From assembly GCA_035632315.1 (NCBI GenBank), contig DASQGZ010000014.1:1-48589 (forward strand): a stretch of DNA of 48,589 bases, read 5' to 3'. Of this stretch, positions 40,863-48,589 are shown piece after piece. The notes below the pieces were generated by a model, which saw only the letters and a program-made list of their open reading frames with translations, made no database searches and was not told where the DNA came from. The position numbers and the translations under genes were made by a program. Source of the stretch: JAFDZW01 sp035632315. GTDB lineage: Bacteria > Bacteroidota > Ignavibacteria > Palsa-1295. Position 1 is the stretch's first letter; every line of letters starts with the position of its first letter.

Positions 40863-42432
40863 GCTAAGGATCTTGCGTGGCGCGGCGTTCCTTATCGCCA
40901 TACTTATCTTTCACCAAGCAGCACACGCACAGCCGATCACTGCCCCCGCCCGTGAGCAAAGTCCTGCCGAAGTTCGCGCGCTTGCCGATCTCGAGCGCGA
41001 TCTTGCAAAAACGCTCGGCGATGAAAAATTTTCGAATGCCGAGATCGGAATAGAGATTCGCTCGCTGAAAACAGGAGATAAATTATTTTCCCTCGATGCC
41101 GACAAGAATCTGCTCCCTGCATCGAATTTAAAGCTCGTCACGACTTCTGCAGCCTTGCATCTGCTCGGACCGGATTTTCATTACTCAACACAGATCGTCA
41201 CGAATGGCAAGATCGTGAAGCAAACATTAAAAGGCGATCTGATCATTCGTGGCTCCGGCGATCCGACGCTCGGTTCGCCATCGATGTTTCCGGGCAAAGC
41301 ACCGACAGCGATCTTCGACGACTGGGCCGATTCACTCGAAGCGCTCGGCATCGAAAAGATCGAAGGTAGTATCGTCGCCGATGCGAGTTACTTTACGAGC
41401 GATCTCTATCCGCTCGGTTGGGCAGTCGAAGATCTGCCATATTATTATGCGACACAATCTGCAGGACTTGTTTTTGCCGACGATGCCGTGAGCGTGACGG
41501 TCAGCCCCGGCATTCGCGGCGGTGCGAAGCCCGTATATGAGATCACGCCGGAGTCGGAATATTTTCAAATGAACGATCTTGCCGTTACACGCGATGCTCC
41601 GATGAAGCACAGCGATACGATTGCCGTTTCCTCCAACACGATCAGTGTTACGCGCGATGCCGGCGGGAACACGATCTCGATCCAGGGCAGCATCGATAAA
41701 AATTCGCCGGCAGTCAACGAGCAGCTTTCTGTTGACGATCCGCCTCTGTATGCAGCAACGGTTTTGCGTGGGGTGCTCCGTGCACACGGCATCGTAGTGA
41801 CGGGCGCAGCGATCACTGCTGCCGATCTTGACGAGCGCATTAACTACAATTCGACTCGTCTGCTCATCGAGCATTCCAGCCCGCCGCTTTCCGAGATCGT
41901 GAAAGTGATCAATAAAAAGTCGCACAATTTTTTTTCAGAGCAGCTCCTTCGCACGCTCGGCAAAGAGACACTCGGCAAAGGCGATTGGCGAACCGGCGTG
42001 CAAGCCGAAAAAAAGTATTTGTCATTTGCAACGATCGAACCAGATAGGATCGCATTGTATGACGGCTCCGGGCTTTCGAGAATGGATCTGGTCTCGGCAA
42101 GCGATCTCGTGAACGTTCTTCGGTATGCAACGTTCGACCAAAAGACATTTCCTATTTTTGATTCGTCGCTTCCGGTAATGGGCATTGACGGCACGCTTTC
42201 CGAACGATTAAAAGACAGCCGCGCCTCTGGTAATGTTCATGCAAAAACAGGTTCGCTCACCGGTGCGAGAAGCCTCAGCGGTTATCTCAGAACAAAAGAC
42301 GACGAGCCGCTCGTCTTCTCGATCATCATCAATAATTATACCACTCCCGGCAGCGATGTCGGCAATCTCCTCGACCTCATCATCCTGCGCCTCGTGAATT
42401 TTTCGAGGAATCCGACAAGCAACGATCGGTAA
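40849..42432 (+). CDS. dacB: D-alanyl-D-alanine carboxypeptidase/endopeptidase (PBP4 family)
   Basis: A 527-residue periplasmic peptidoglycan enzyme of the S13 family. It trims D-Ala from stem peptides and may cut cross-links. A signal peptide (MPIRPLRILRGAAFLIAILI, cleaved near AHA at 27) precedes the serine motif SNLK (Ser92, Lys95). The SxN motif is SHN (NKKSHNFFSEQ) and the KTG motif lies in HAKTGSLTG. The ATG at 40849 lies inside an inverted repeat; the open frame continues upstream, but those residues look non-coding. It is divergent from hppD. Confidence 0.93.
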   Translation: MPIRPLRILRGAAFLIAILIFHQAAHAQPITAPAREQSPAEVRALADLERDLAKTLGDEKFSNAEIGIEIRSLKTGDKLFSLDADKNLLPASNLKLVTTSAALHLLGPDFHYSTQIVTNGKIVKQTLKGDLIIRGSGDPTLGSPSMFPGKAPTAIFDDWADSLEALGIEKIEGSIVADASYFTSDLYPLGWAVEDLPYYYATQSAGLVFADDAVSVTVSPGIRGGAKPVYEITPESEYFQMNDLAVTRDAPMKHSDTIAVSSNTISVTRDAGGNTISIQGSIDKNSPAVNEQLSVDDPPLYAATVLRGVLRAHGIVVTGAAITAADLDERINYNSTRLLIEHSSPPLSEIVKVINKKSHNFFSEQLLRTLGKETLGKGDWRTGVQAEKKYLSFATIEPDRIALYDGSGLSRMDLVSASDLVNVLRYATFDQKTFPIFDSSLPVMGIDGTLSERLKDSRASGNVHAKTGSLTGARSLSGYLRTKDDEPLVFSIIINNYTTPGSDVGNLLDLIILRLVNFSRNPTSNDR

Positions 42433-42613
42433 TCGTTTGAATTTCCGTGAGTTGATCCGGGTGTGTTTCCACTGTGTTATTTCTTCATAAAAAAGCAATA
42501 AATTACGCATCTAAAAAGAATTTATCGCCGAGGGGTTCTGTTAGTTTCGCGTTGCCACACATGCATCTCCCCAAATAAATTCGCACCTCCATTCATCAAC
42601 AAAGGACATACGT

Positions 42614-43489
42614 ATGGATTCAAAATCACATGGTACTACTGTTGCCGCAGGCGGGGCAATGACGTCTGATGTCGCTGCGCGACACCGCACCAACGGACAC
42701 ATGAAGGAAATGATCGAAGTAATGCCCGATAGCTTTGCTGAAATGCTCGAGATCCAGGTCAAAGCAAATCCGGAATTATTCAAACAGATAAAATTTCCGC
42801 CGTGGCTCTACGAGGATGTCTGTCAGCGCAAAGATCAATCGGCGCTGACGGCGAACGAACAGCAGCGGTTCATCTGCGCATTTGAAACGCTCGTTGCCAA
42901 CGGCACGATCGGCAAACTTGCCGATATTCACGCTGACATGATTCATCAACAGCACGGCACTGCGAGATTCTTCCCGTGGCATCGTGTTTTTCTGCGGCAG
43001 CTTGAATTAGCATTGCACACTGTTCACCCTGATGTCTGTATCCCTTATTGGGATTGGACAAAAAAAGGCGAGCAGGTATTTCCGAGCTGGCTTGCCGGAT
43101 ATACACCGACAGTGAAAACACCGACGCGCACGATCGTCGTCACGCGCGCACCCGGAACATCGTCCGCGCTCGGAGTGACAGCGGCAAATGTGCCGGCGAT
43201 CCTTGGCGACACAACATTCAACACCTTCTGGCCGCAGATGGAAGGCGTGCACGGTTCTGTGCACGTGTGGGTCGGCGGTACGATGTCGTTCATCTCGACG
43301 GCGTCGGCGGACCCGATCTTCTGGCTGCATCATGCTAATATGGATAGGCTCTGGTGGGAGTGGTACAATAGCGCGGCAGGCTCCGGCAAAAATCCGCCGA
43401 TCAGCGGAGCAATGGCAGTGCTCGATCCCTGGCCGACAACCGAGTCCGATACGCGCGACCCGATCGCGATGGGATTCGAATATATCTGA
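42614..43489 (+). CDS. Tyrosinase-family dicopper oxidase without signal peptide
   Basis: A 291-residue type-3 copper protein. CuA ligands are His106 (ADIHADMI), His114 (QQHGTARFF) and His123 (PWHRVFLRQLE). CuB ligands are His213 and His217 (GVHGSVHVWVGG) and one of His239/His240 (DPIFWLHHANMDRLWW). Such enzymes hydroxylate monophenols and oxidise o-diphenols, giving melanin precursors. There is no signal peptide, so it is presumably cytoplasmic or exported another way. No caddie or copper chaperone gene is next to it. An AAAGGAC site precedes the ATG. A strong terminator follows at 43540. A tyrosine-catabolism gene, hppD, lies 2 kb away. Confidence 0.93.
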   Translation: MDSKSHGTTVAAGGAMTSDVAARHRTNGHMKEMIEVMPDSFAEMLEIQVKANPELFKQIKFPPWLYEDVCQRKDQSALTANEQQRFICAFETLVANGTIGKLADIHADMIHQQHGTARFFPWHRVFLRQLELALHTVHPDVCIPYWDWTKKGEQVFPSWLAGYTPTVKTPTRTIVVTRAPGTSSALGVTAANVPAILGDTTFNTFWPQMEGVHGSVHVWVGGTMSFISTASADPIFWLHHANMDRLWWEWYNSAAGSGKNPPISGAMAVLDPWPTTESDTRDPIAMGFEYI

Positions 43490-43495
43490 GAGAGT

Positions 43496-43531
43496 AGTTG
43501 GTTGAATAGTTGGTTGAATAATTGGTTGAAA
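43496..43531. repeat. Three 12-base tandem repeats after the tyrosinase gene
   Basis: AGTTGGTTGAAT occurs twice exactly (43496-43507 and 43508-43519) and once as AATTGGTTGAAA (43520-43531). It lies between the tyrosinase stop and its terminator and may vary in copy number between strains. Confidence 0.85.
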
Positions 43532-43539
43532 TAAGCAAT

Positions 43540-43584
43540 GAATCTCCTCCTCGAAATGCCTGACGAGGAGGAGATTCAGTTTTT
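43540..43584 (+). terminator. Rho-independent terminator after the tyrosinase gene
   Basis: A perfect 14-bp stem, GAATCTCCTCCTCG (43540-43553) with CGAGGAGGAGATTC (43564-43577), has a 10-base loop and is followed by AGTTTTT. The convergent ImmA-like gene ends at 43594, so the hairpin may serve both strands. Confidence 0.92.
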
Positions 43585-43593
43585 AAATAAAGG

Positions 43594-44166
43594 TCATTGT
43601 GAATTCAGTCTGATGTTTGCTAACGCATAACTGACACCAAATTTTTCTGTAAGTGTTTCAATAGTATCGTCTTTTTCAATGGTCGGAATAAGCACAAATG
43701 CGGCGAAGAGGTCGGCGCGGCGTTCTTCTTGTTTGTCGAGAACTCCTGCGGTCGAGTAGCCGCCGAAAAAAACAGCGCCGATCTTTCGTGACGGCGAGTA
43801 ATACAAATGATAATATTCGTGCCAAAAAACTTCCTGCTCGAACTTCGTGCGAGCCGGATTAATGATGATCGCCGGATAGAGATTTCTTTTTTTCTCGGCA
43901 AATGAAAAAAGCGTTTCGCCCGGGCGCGCTTTGCTTGCGATCGGTTTTGGGGCAGTATTATCGAGAATGCAGCAGAAGCCTGCTTTCTCAGTTCGTTCGT
44001 CGGCTATGCGCTGAAGGATGATTTTCTCACGGCGGGCGACCTCGTCGATCGGGCAATTCTTAAATTCTTCGCGCGTACGAGCGGCAAGTGCAACGATCTC
44101 GTCGCGCCGCAACGGTATGAACGGTTGCCGCAATAAGTTGCGTGATATGGCCGAGGGGGTGCCCAT
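43594..44166 (-). CDS. ImmA/IrrE-family metallo-endopeptidase, standalone
   Basis: A 190-residue zinc metallopeptidase of the ImmA/IrrE type from the ATG at 44166 (MGTPSAISRNLL); a TTG at 44181 is in frame. The zinc motif HEYYH follows FEQEVFW, and the family's second block QEERRADLFAAFVLIP supplies the third ligand. Relatives cleave repressors to relieve them, for example in mobile elements or the DdrO response, and are usually encoded beside an Xre-type regulator. No helix-turn-helix gene is adjacent and no HTH is fused. A CGTATATTG box lies about 15 bases upstream. The downstream end faces the tyrosinase terminator. Confidence 0.9.
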   Translation of the reverse strand: MGTPSAISRNLLRQPFIPLRRDEIVALAARTREEFKNCPIDEVARREKIILQRIADERTEKAGFCCILDNTAPKPIASKARPGETLFSFAEKKRNLYPAIIINPARTKFEQEVFWHEYYHLYYSPSRKIGAVFFGGYSTAGVLDKQEERRADLFAAFVLIPTIEKDDTIETLTEKFGVSYALANIRLNSQ

Positions 44167-44191
44167 ACGTATACCTGACAATATACGAACG

Positions 44192-44222
44192 AAAAGCCCA
44201 TTCGTAAACGAACGGGCTTTTT
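44192..44222 (-). terminator. Terminator between the giant repeat gene and the ImmA-like gene
   Basis: AAAAGCCCATTCG (44192-44204) and CGAACGGGCTTTT (44209-44221) pair with one mismatch around a 4-base TAAA loop. On the minus strand it ends in a T-run, so it closes the giant repeat gene about 80 bp after its stop and isolates the ImmA-like gene. Confidence 0.88.
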
Positions 44223-44302
44223 GACTGATTGAACGACGTCCTGTCGAATGACGTCTCTGAACGATGCTTCTGGTGATGAAGCATCTGCGAAACCGTGCCT
44301 CG

Positions 44303-47300
44303 TTACTTCGTCACGACCACTTTGAATGTGAACGGTCCGCCGGGATTCTGTGCGGCGGCGCTGTAATTATTGAAACGGATCGTCACGACATCATTAGCGG
44401 ATACCCACGCCGAGTATGAGCTGTTTGCCAGTACTGCGCCGTTCGGTACGCCGAGCGCAACAACGTCGCCGCTTGCCGCACCGGTAACTGCAATATTCTG
44501 ATCGCTCGACGATTGCGCTGCCGTGTTGGCGAATGTCACTGCGCCGGTCGTGACGATCGATTGCTGCCACGACATCGCACCGGTGTTTGTCGTCGTCATA
44601 TATCCTGCGCCGAGTGCAGTTCCGCTGGCTGTGACACTTGGCGCAGCAGCGGGAAGGGTGTATGTGATGCTCGCGGCTTGCGCCTGCGCGACGAACGCGC
44701 TATACGTTGCTCCGGCATACGTCAAGCTTGCGTTCGGCGAATAGAACCGAAGTTGTTTCGCCGTACTGGTCGAATTTCCGATCCAGAGATCGACATTACC
44801 GAAGTATGCTATGAACGGGAATGCACTGACATCGGTAATGAGCGTCGGCGGGTCGGTCACCAGCGCGGCGGTATTTTCGCCATTGAAGCCGAATGATTGA
44901 TCTCCGATCGTCAGGCGAGCACCTCCGGGGATCACCGAACGCCAACCGGCAGCGGTATTAGAAAATCCACCACCGACCGTACTGCTCGTTCCCGAACCGG
45001 AATTTCTTCCGCCACCTCCGACGGTGGAAAAATTACCTGATGCCAGATTACCCGTACCAGCGACCACGGTACTGATAATACCAGAAGCAATATTACCAAG
45101 CGGCGCGCCTAAATTCTGCGTGCCGCCTCCGCCACCGACGAACGAAGAATAACCGCTGGCGATATTCTTCATTCCTCCCCCGATGGTTGACATCGCTCCG
45201 GAAGCAGTATCGCCAAACGTGCCGAATCCATCGAAGCCGCCACCGCCGATAACCGACCCGGCACCGGAAGCAAGATTCGATGAGCCGCCGCCGATATAAG
45301 CCGCATTGCCTGTCGCTTGGTTGAAGTACCCCGCGCCGACACCCGAGTGGATATTCGTAGCGTGATTTAACTCTCCTCCTGCGACGACTGCGGCAAACGC
45401 AGTGGCAGTATCTCGATAACCGCCGCCAACGGTGCTGACAGTACCGCTGGCTCGGTTAAAATATCCTCCGCCGACGATATTAAGACCCTGATTCACTCCT
45501 GACGGTGAAGCGTCATTGCCGTAGCCGCCACCGACAAAATTTTCCCCTGATAACCCGGTTACATTACCGACGGCACGGTTATTCTGTCCGCCGCCGATCA
45601 CATTACAGCCGGAATATGAACCTCCGTCTCCCGCGGCAATGTTGTTGAGCCCTCCGCCGATGACATTAGCTCCGGAGTAACTATTCGTGCCGCCGATCTC
45701 AGAATTATCTCTGCCCGAACCGATGAAGTTCATACCGGCATCGAAACCGGCTCCGATGCTGGTGATCGTATTGTGCATTCCGCCGCCGATCGTATTAATA
45801 TCGTTAAAATTGATCGGCGATGTAATGATCGTATTTTCCCAGCCTCCGGAGATCGTGTTGTAATTTCCGCCTTTGATCGTATCCGCATTTCCTCCGTTGA
45901 TGTTCGACCAGCCAGCAGTGTTCAGCCCGTTCGGGCCAACGAAGTTTGCGCCGCCACCACTGATATTCGAGGCATACGAGAGCACAGTATTTTCATATCC
46001 GCCGCTGACGGTTGAATACCCGCCGCTGGCAGTATTGAAATATCCGCCGGCGATCGTATTGACTCCCTCCTGTCCGGCTGCGGGCGATGCATAATTTTGA
46101 TACCCGCCTCCGATCGTGTTGTAACCGGAAAACCCTGTCGAGGTTGCGCTGTCAACGTTGAAATATCCGCCGCCGATGACGTTGCCGCCGGCATCGAACG
46201 CCGAACCTCCGCGGGCGTTATTCAATTCGCCGCCTCCGATAAAATTGATACCGGAGAAACCGCCGTTGCCGCCATAGGCTAAATTACTAAGGCCTCCGCC
46301 GATGACATTGGCGCCGGATGGCCCGCCGGTAGATGTACTTCCGAATGCTAAATTATCTTCGCCGCCGCCGATGAAATTGAGTCCCGATTCTCCTCCGCCG
46401 TCACCGTTGGCACTATTAAATCTGCCGCCGCCGATCGCATTATACCCCGAGAATCCTGATGAGGCACTTCCACCGTACGCATTGTTCTGAACACCGCCGC
46501 CGATGAAGTTCTCGCCGGATTCGGTACCTGTTCCGCCGTGAGCAATATTGCTCCAACCACCGGCGATCGTGTTGCCGCCGGAGTTGAGTGTCGCGCCGGT
46601 TCCGAATGCCTGATTGTACTCGCCGCCGCCGACCGAGTTGTACCCGCTTGATGCGCCGGCGTCGCCCCATGCCAAATTATTCAAGCCTCCGGCGATCGTA
46701 TTAACACCCGAATGCGTACCGGCTCCGGCGCTGTCGAGATTTCCTTGTCCGCCGCCGATCGTATTAATACCTGCAAAGTTTGTCGAGCTGCCGCCGTGCG
46801 CATTGTTACCGACACCGCCTGCAACAGTGATGCCGCCGGTATTAGCTGTCGTTCCGCCGTTGGCGACGTTGTTATCACCGCCGCCGATCGTGTTCGAGCC
46901 GGAGTATTGTCCTTTACTGCCTTTGGCAGTATGAAAAATTCCTCCGCCGACAGTATTGAATCCGCTGTATGTTCCGGTATCGCCGACCGCCGCATTCACA
47001 TATCCTGCTCCGACAGTATTCATACCGGAATAGGCGCCCACGCTGCCGGACGCATTATTTTGATAGCCGCCTCCGATGAAGCTCATACCGGCTACAAATC
47101 CTGTTCCTCCAACGATCGTATTTTGAAATCCGCCGCCGATCACATCTTCTCCTGCCCATGAGGCACCGGTGCGACTATCGATGCGGTTTTGCCATCCACC
47201 CCCGATAGCGTTGAGATCGGAGAAGTTTGCCGGAATTCCGATGATGAAATTCGCAGTACCGCCGGCAATGACATTACTGTTGCCGCCTTCTATCGAATCA

Positions 47301-48589
47301 GATGACCCTGACCCGATAAAACTATATCCTGCAGTATTGGCGCCGAAGGGTCCGATAAAGTTATCCTGTCCGCCGCCGATCGCACTTGTATATGAGAGGA
47401 CAGTGTTTGAAAGCCCCCCCGAAACAGTAGAGTATCCGCCGCGAGCGCTATTGATATAACCGCCGCCGATCGTATTTGCTCCTGCGACTGTGGCAAGAGG
47501 TGATGCGTTGTTCAAATATCCGCCTGCGATCGTATTATAGCCTGAGAAAAATGTATTTGTTCCGTTCGCAAAATTTGCCCAGCCTCCGCCGATCACGTTA
47601 CCGCCGGCATCGAAATTATTGCCGCCGGAAGCAGAGTTACTTTCGCCGCCGCCGATAAAGTTGATACCCGACCAATCGGCATTGTTTCCAACAGCATTAT
47701 TGTACGCACCGCCTGCAATCGTATTATTGCCTGACGGTCCGCCACCTGTTGCGCCGCCGCCGTCTGCATTGTTGAACCAGCCGCCGGCAACTGTATTCGA
47801 ACCCGAATTAAGTCCGGTGCCGCCGAAAGATTGATTATTATAGCCGCCGCCGATCACATTATAACCGGATGTGTCGCCGGTATTCCCATTATCAGAATTA
47901 TTTTCACCGCCGGCGATCGTATTGCCCCCTGATGCGCCGCCGGTCCAACCGTACGCGTTATTAAACCCTCCGCCGGAGACTGTGTTATATCCTGACGGAC
48001 CATTTGCCGCCGGGCTGTTCCCGCCTGCCGCGTTATTTTGATAACCGCCGCCGACCGTATTCGCACCCGATGCATTCACACCCGGCCCGCCGCCAGGTCC
48101 GCCGTTCGAGGAGTTATTGGATCCGCCGCCGACCGTATTCGCGCCCGAACCGGTGATCTTATTGCCGTTCGCAGAATTTCCAGTTCCGCCGGCGACCGTG
48201 TTGCCGCCGGTCGAAGCACCGTTACCGCCGAGAGCATGATTGAAGTCGCCGCCGCCGACTGTATTCCAGCCGGTATATGATGCTGAATCGCCTTCAGCAG
48301 CATTACTGACACCGCCGGCAACCGTATTATATCCGGAGTAATCTCCGGTCGAGCCGAGCGCTGCATTGCCATTACCGCCGCCGACAGAATTATGGCCCGA
48401 ATGCAATCCGGTTGACCCGATTGCAGCATTACTATATCCGCCGGCGATCGTATTTGCTCCGGAATAACTACCCGTATTTCCCGATGCATTATTATAGAGG
48501 CCGCCGCCGATCGCACTAATGCCGGAGACAAATGCTGCAAACTGGCCGGTGATCACATTATAATATCCGCCGGCGATCGTGTTGATATC
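44303..48589 (-). CDS. Giant Gly/Asn-rich repeat protein, N terminus beyond the window
   Basis: The frame is open to the right edge; a GTG at 48556 is an internal Val codon of a repeat, so at least 1,428 residues are encoded and the start is not in view. Most of the protein is an array of about fifty to sixty units, mainly 21 residues, of the form SGxNT(I/V)(G/A)GGxxNxAxGxTGxx. GGG and AGG cores often alternate. Towards the C terminus units shrink to about 15 residues (STVGGGYRDTATAFA). A region of about 470 residues is duplicated. The last roughly 190 residues form a different beta-rich tail (SVIPGGARLTIGDQSFGF to VVVTK). The repeat resembles YadA-type adhesin heads. I see no type IX sorting domain. 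Confidence 0.85.
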   Translation of the reverse strand, partial: DINTIAGGYYNVITGQFAAFVSGISAIGGGLYNNASGNTGSYSGANTIAGGYSNAAIGSTGLHSGHNSVGGGNGNAALGSTGDYSGYNTVAGGVSNAAEGDSASYTGWNTVGGGDFNHALGGNGASTGGNTVAGGTGNSANGNKITGSGANTVGGGSNNSSNGGPGGGPGVNASGANTVGGGYQNNAAGGNSPAANGPSGYNTVSGGGFNNAYGWTGGASGGNTIAGGENNSDNGNTGDTSGYNVIGGGYNNQSFGGTGLNSGSNTVAGGWFNNADGGGATGGGPSGNNTIAGGAYNNAVGNNADWSGINFIGGGESNSASGGNNFDAGGNVIGGGWANFANGTNTFFSGYNTIAGGYLNNASPLATVAGANTIGGGYINSARGGYSTVSGGLSNTVLSYTSAIGGGQDNFIGPFGANTAGYSFIGSGSSDSIEGGNSNVIAGGTANFIIGIPANFSDLNAIGGGWQNRIDSRTGASWAGEDVIGGGFQNTIVGGTGFVAGMSFIGGGYQNNASGSVGAYSGMNTVGAGYVNAAVGDTGTYSGFNTVGGGIFHTAKGSKGQYSGSNTIGGGDNNVANGGTTANTGGITVAGGVGNNAHGGSSTNFAGINTIGGGQGNLDSAGAGTHSGVNTIAGGLNNLAWGDAGASSGYNSVGGGEYNQAFGTGATLNSGGNTIAGGWSNIAHGGTGTESGENFIGGGVQNNAYGGSASSGFSGYNAIGGGRFNSANGDGGGESGLNFIGGGEDNLAFGSTSTGGPSGANVIGGGLSNLAYGGNGGFSGINFIGGGELNNARGGSAFDAGGNVIGGGYFNVDSATSTGFSGYNTIGGGYQNYASPAAGQEGVNTIAGGYFNTASGGYSTVSGGYENTVLSYASNISGGGANFVGPNGLNTAGWSNINGGNADTIKGGNYNTISGGWENTIITSPINFNDINTIGGGMHNTITSIGAGFDAGMNFIGSGRDNSEIGGTNSYSGANVIGGGLNNIAAGDGGSYSGCNVIGGGQNNRAVGNVTGLSGENFVGGGYGNDASPSGVNQGLNIVGGGYFNRASGTVSTVGGGYRDTATAFAAVVAGGELNHATNIHSGVGAGYFNQATGNAAYIGGGSSNLASGAGSVIGGGGFDGFGTFGDTASGAMSTIGGGMKNIASGYSSFVGGGGGTQNLGAPLGNIASGIISTVVAGTGNLASGNFSTVGGGGRNSGSGTSSTVGGGFSNTAAGWRSVIPGGARLTIGDQSFGFNGENTAALVTDPPTLITDVSAFPFIAYFGNVDLWIGNSTSTAKQLRFYSPNASLTYAGATYSAFVAQAQAASITYTLPAAAPSVTASGTALGAGYMTTTNTGAMSWQQSIVTTGAVTFANTAAQSSSDQNIAVTGAASGDVVALGVPNGAVLANSSYSAWVSANDVVTIRFNNYSAAAQNPGGPFTFKVVVTK

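Noticed and set aside
48554..48556. GTG as the start of the giant repeat protein
   Set aside because: The frame continues upstream to the window edge with the same repeat pattern (NTIAGGYYN), so the GTG is an internal Val codon.
44303..48589. CRISPR-like or satellite array in the dense short repeats at the right end
   Set aside because: The repeats keep one open frame, vary mainly at codon positions tolerated by the protein pattern, and have no constant repeat with unique spacers.

Overview
The window looks like a chromosomal segment from a member of the Bacteroidota/Chlorobi (FCB) group, possibly a Kapaibacteria- or Ignavibacteria-like lineage. This is inferred from four secreted proteins with C-terminal type IX (Por) sorting domains, a TonB-dependent receptor with a carboxypeptidase-like N-terminal domain, an 11-gene nuo cluster without nuoE/F/G, and repeated Bacteroidetes-type -7 promoter boxes (TAnnTTTG). 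No transposase, integrase, phage gene, rRNA or CRISPR array is visible.

Layout. 1-3203: a tRNA-Ala(CGC), peptide deformylase, and a convergent TonB-dependent receptor. 3255-5528: a DoxX-like/DUF4345-like membrane pair divergent from an ECF41-type sigma factor. The two start regions carry mirror-image promoters of the same form, TGTCACA-N16-TGTC, so the sigma factor probably drives both itself and the membrane pair. 5723-16768: S-adenosylhomocysteine hydrolase, a secreted BNR protein, a GNAT acetyltransferase, a leftward GH30 hydrolase/DinB/small-protein cassette with overlapping genes, an atypical SDR, a short PuuD-like membrane protein and two tandem paralogous lipoproteins. 16799-23991: an EVE-domain protein, a HEPN/MNT pair, RluD-type pseudouridine synthase, a MoxR ATPase, a second DinB protein and a 978-residue secreted BNR/repeat protein.

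24208-38715 is a long rightward respiratory operon: nuoA, B, C, D, H, a small membrane protein, I, J, K, L, a secreted subtilisin-like protease, M, N and a rhodanese. The protease start overlaps the nuoL stop (ATGA), so a secreted enzyme appears translationally coupled to complex I genes. NuoI has an unusual Ala/Lys/Pro tail. Several intergenic gaps of this operon hold unrelated palindromic repeats, three copies in the window belonging to one GTCATTGCGAG...GAAGCAATC family.

38733-44166: an alpha/beta hydrolase, 4-hydroxyphenylpyruvate dioxygenase, a PBP4-type D-Ala-D-Ala carboxypeptidase whose start codon lies inside an inverted repeat, a tyrosinase without signal peptide, and a standalone ImmA-type metallopeptidase. 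44303-48589: the C-terminal part of a giant Gly/Asn-rich repeat protein that runs off the right edge. It is built of 21-residue YadA-head-like units with a 472-residue higher-order duplication.

The strongest candidates for new biology are the ECF41 mirror promoter module, the protease embedded in the nuo operon, the giant hierarchical repeat protein, and the intergenic palindromes that have supplied or obscured start codons. All assignments come from reading the sequence; no database search was made.
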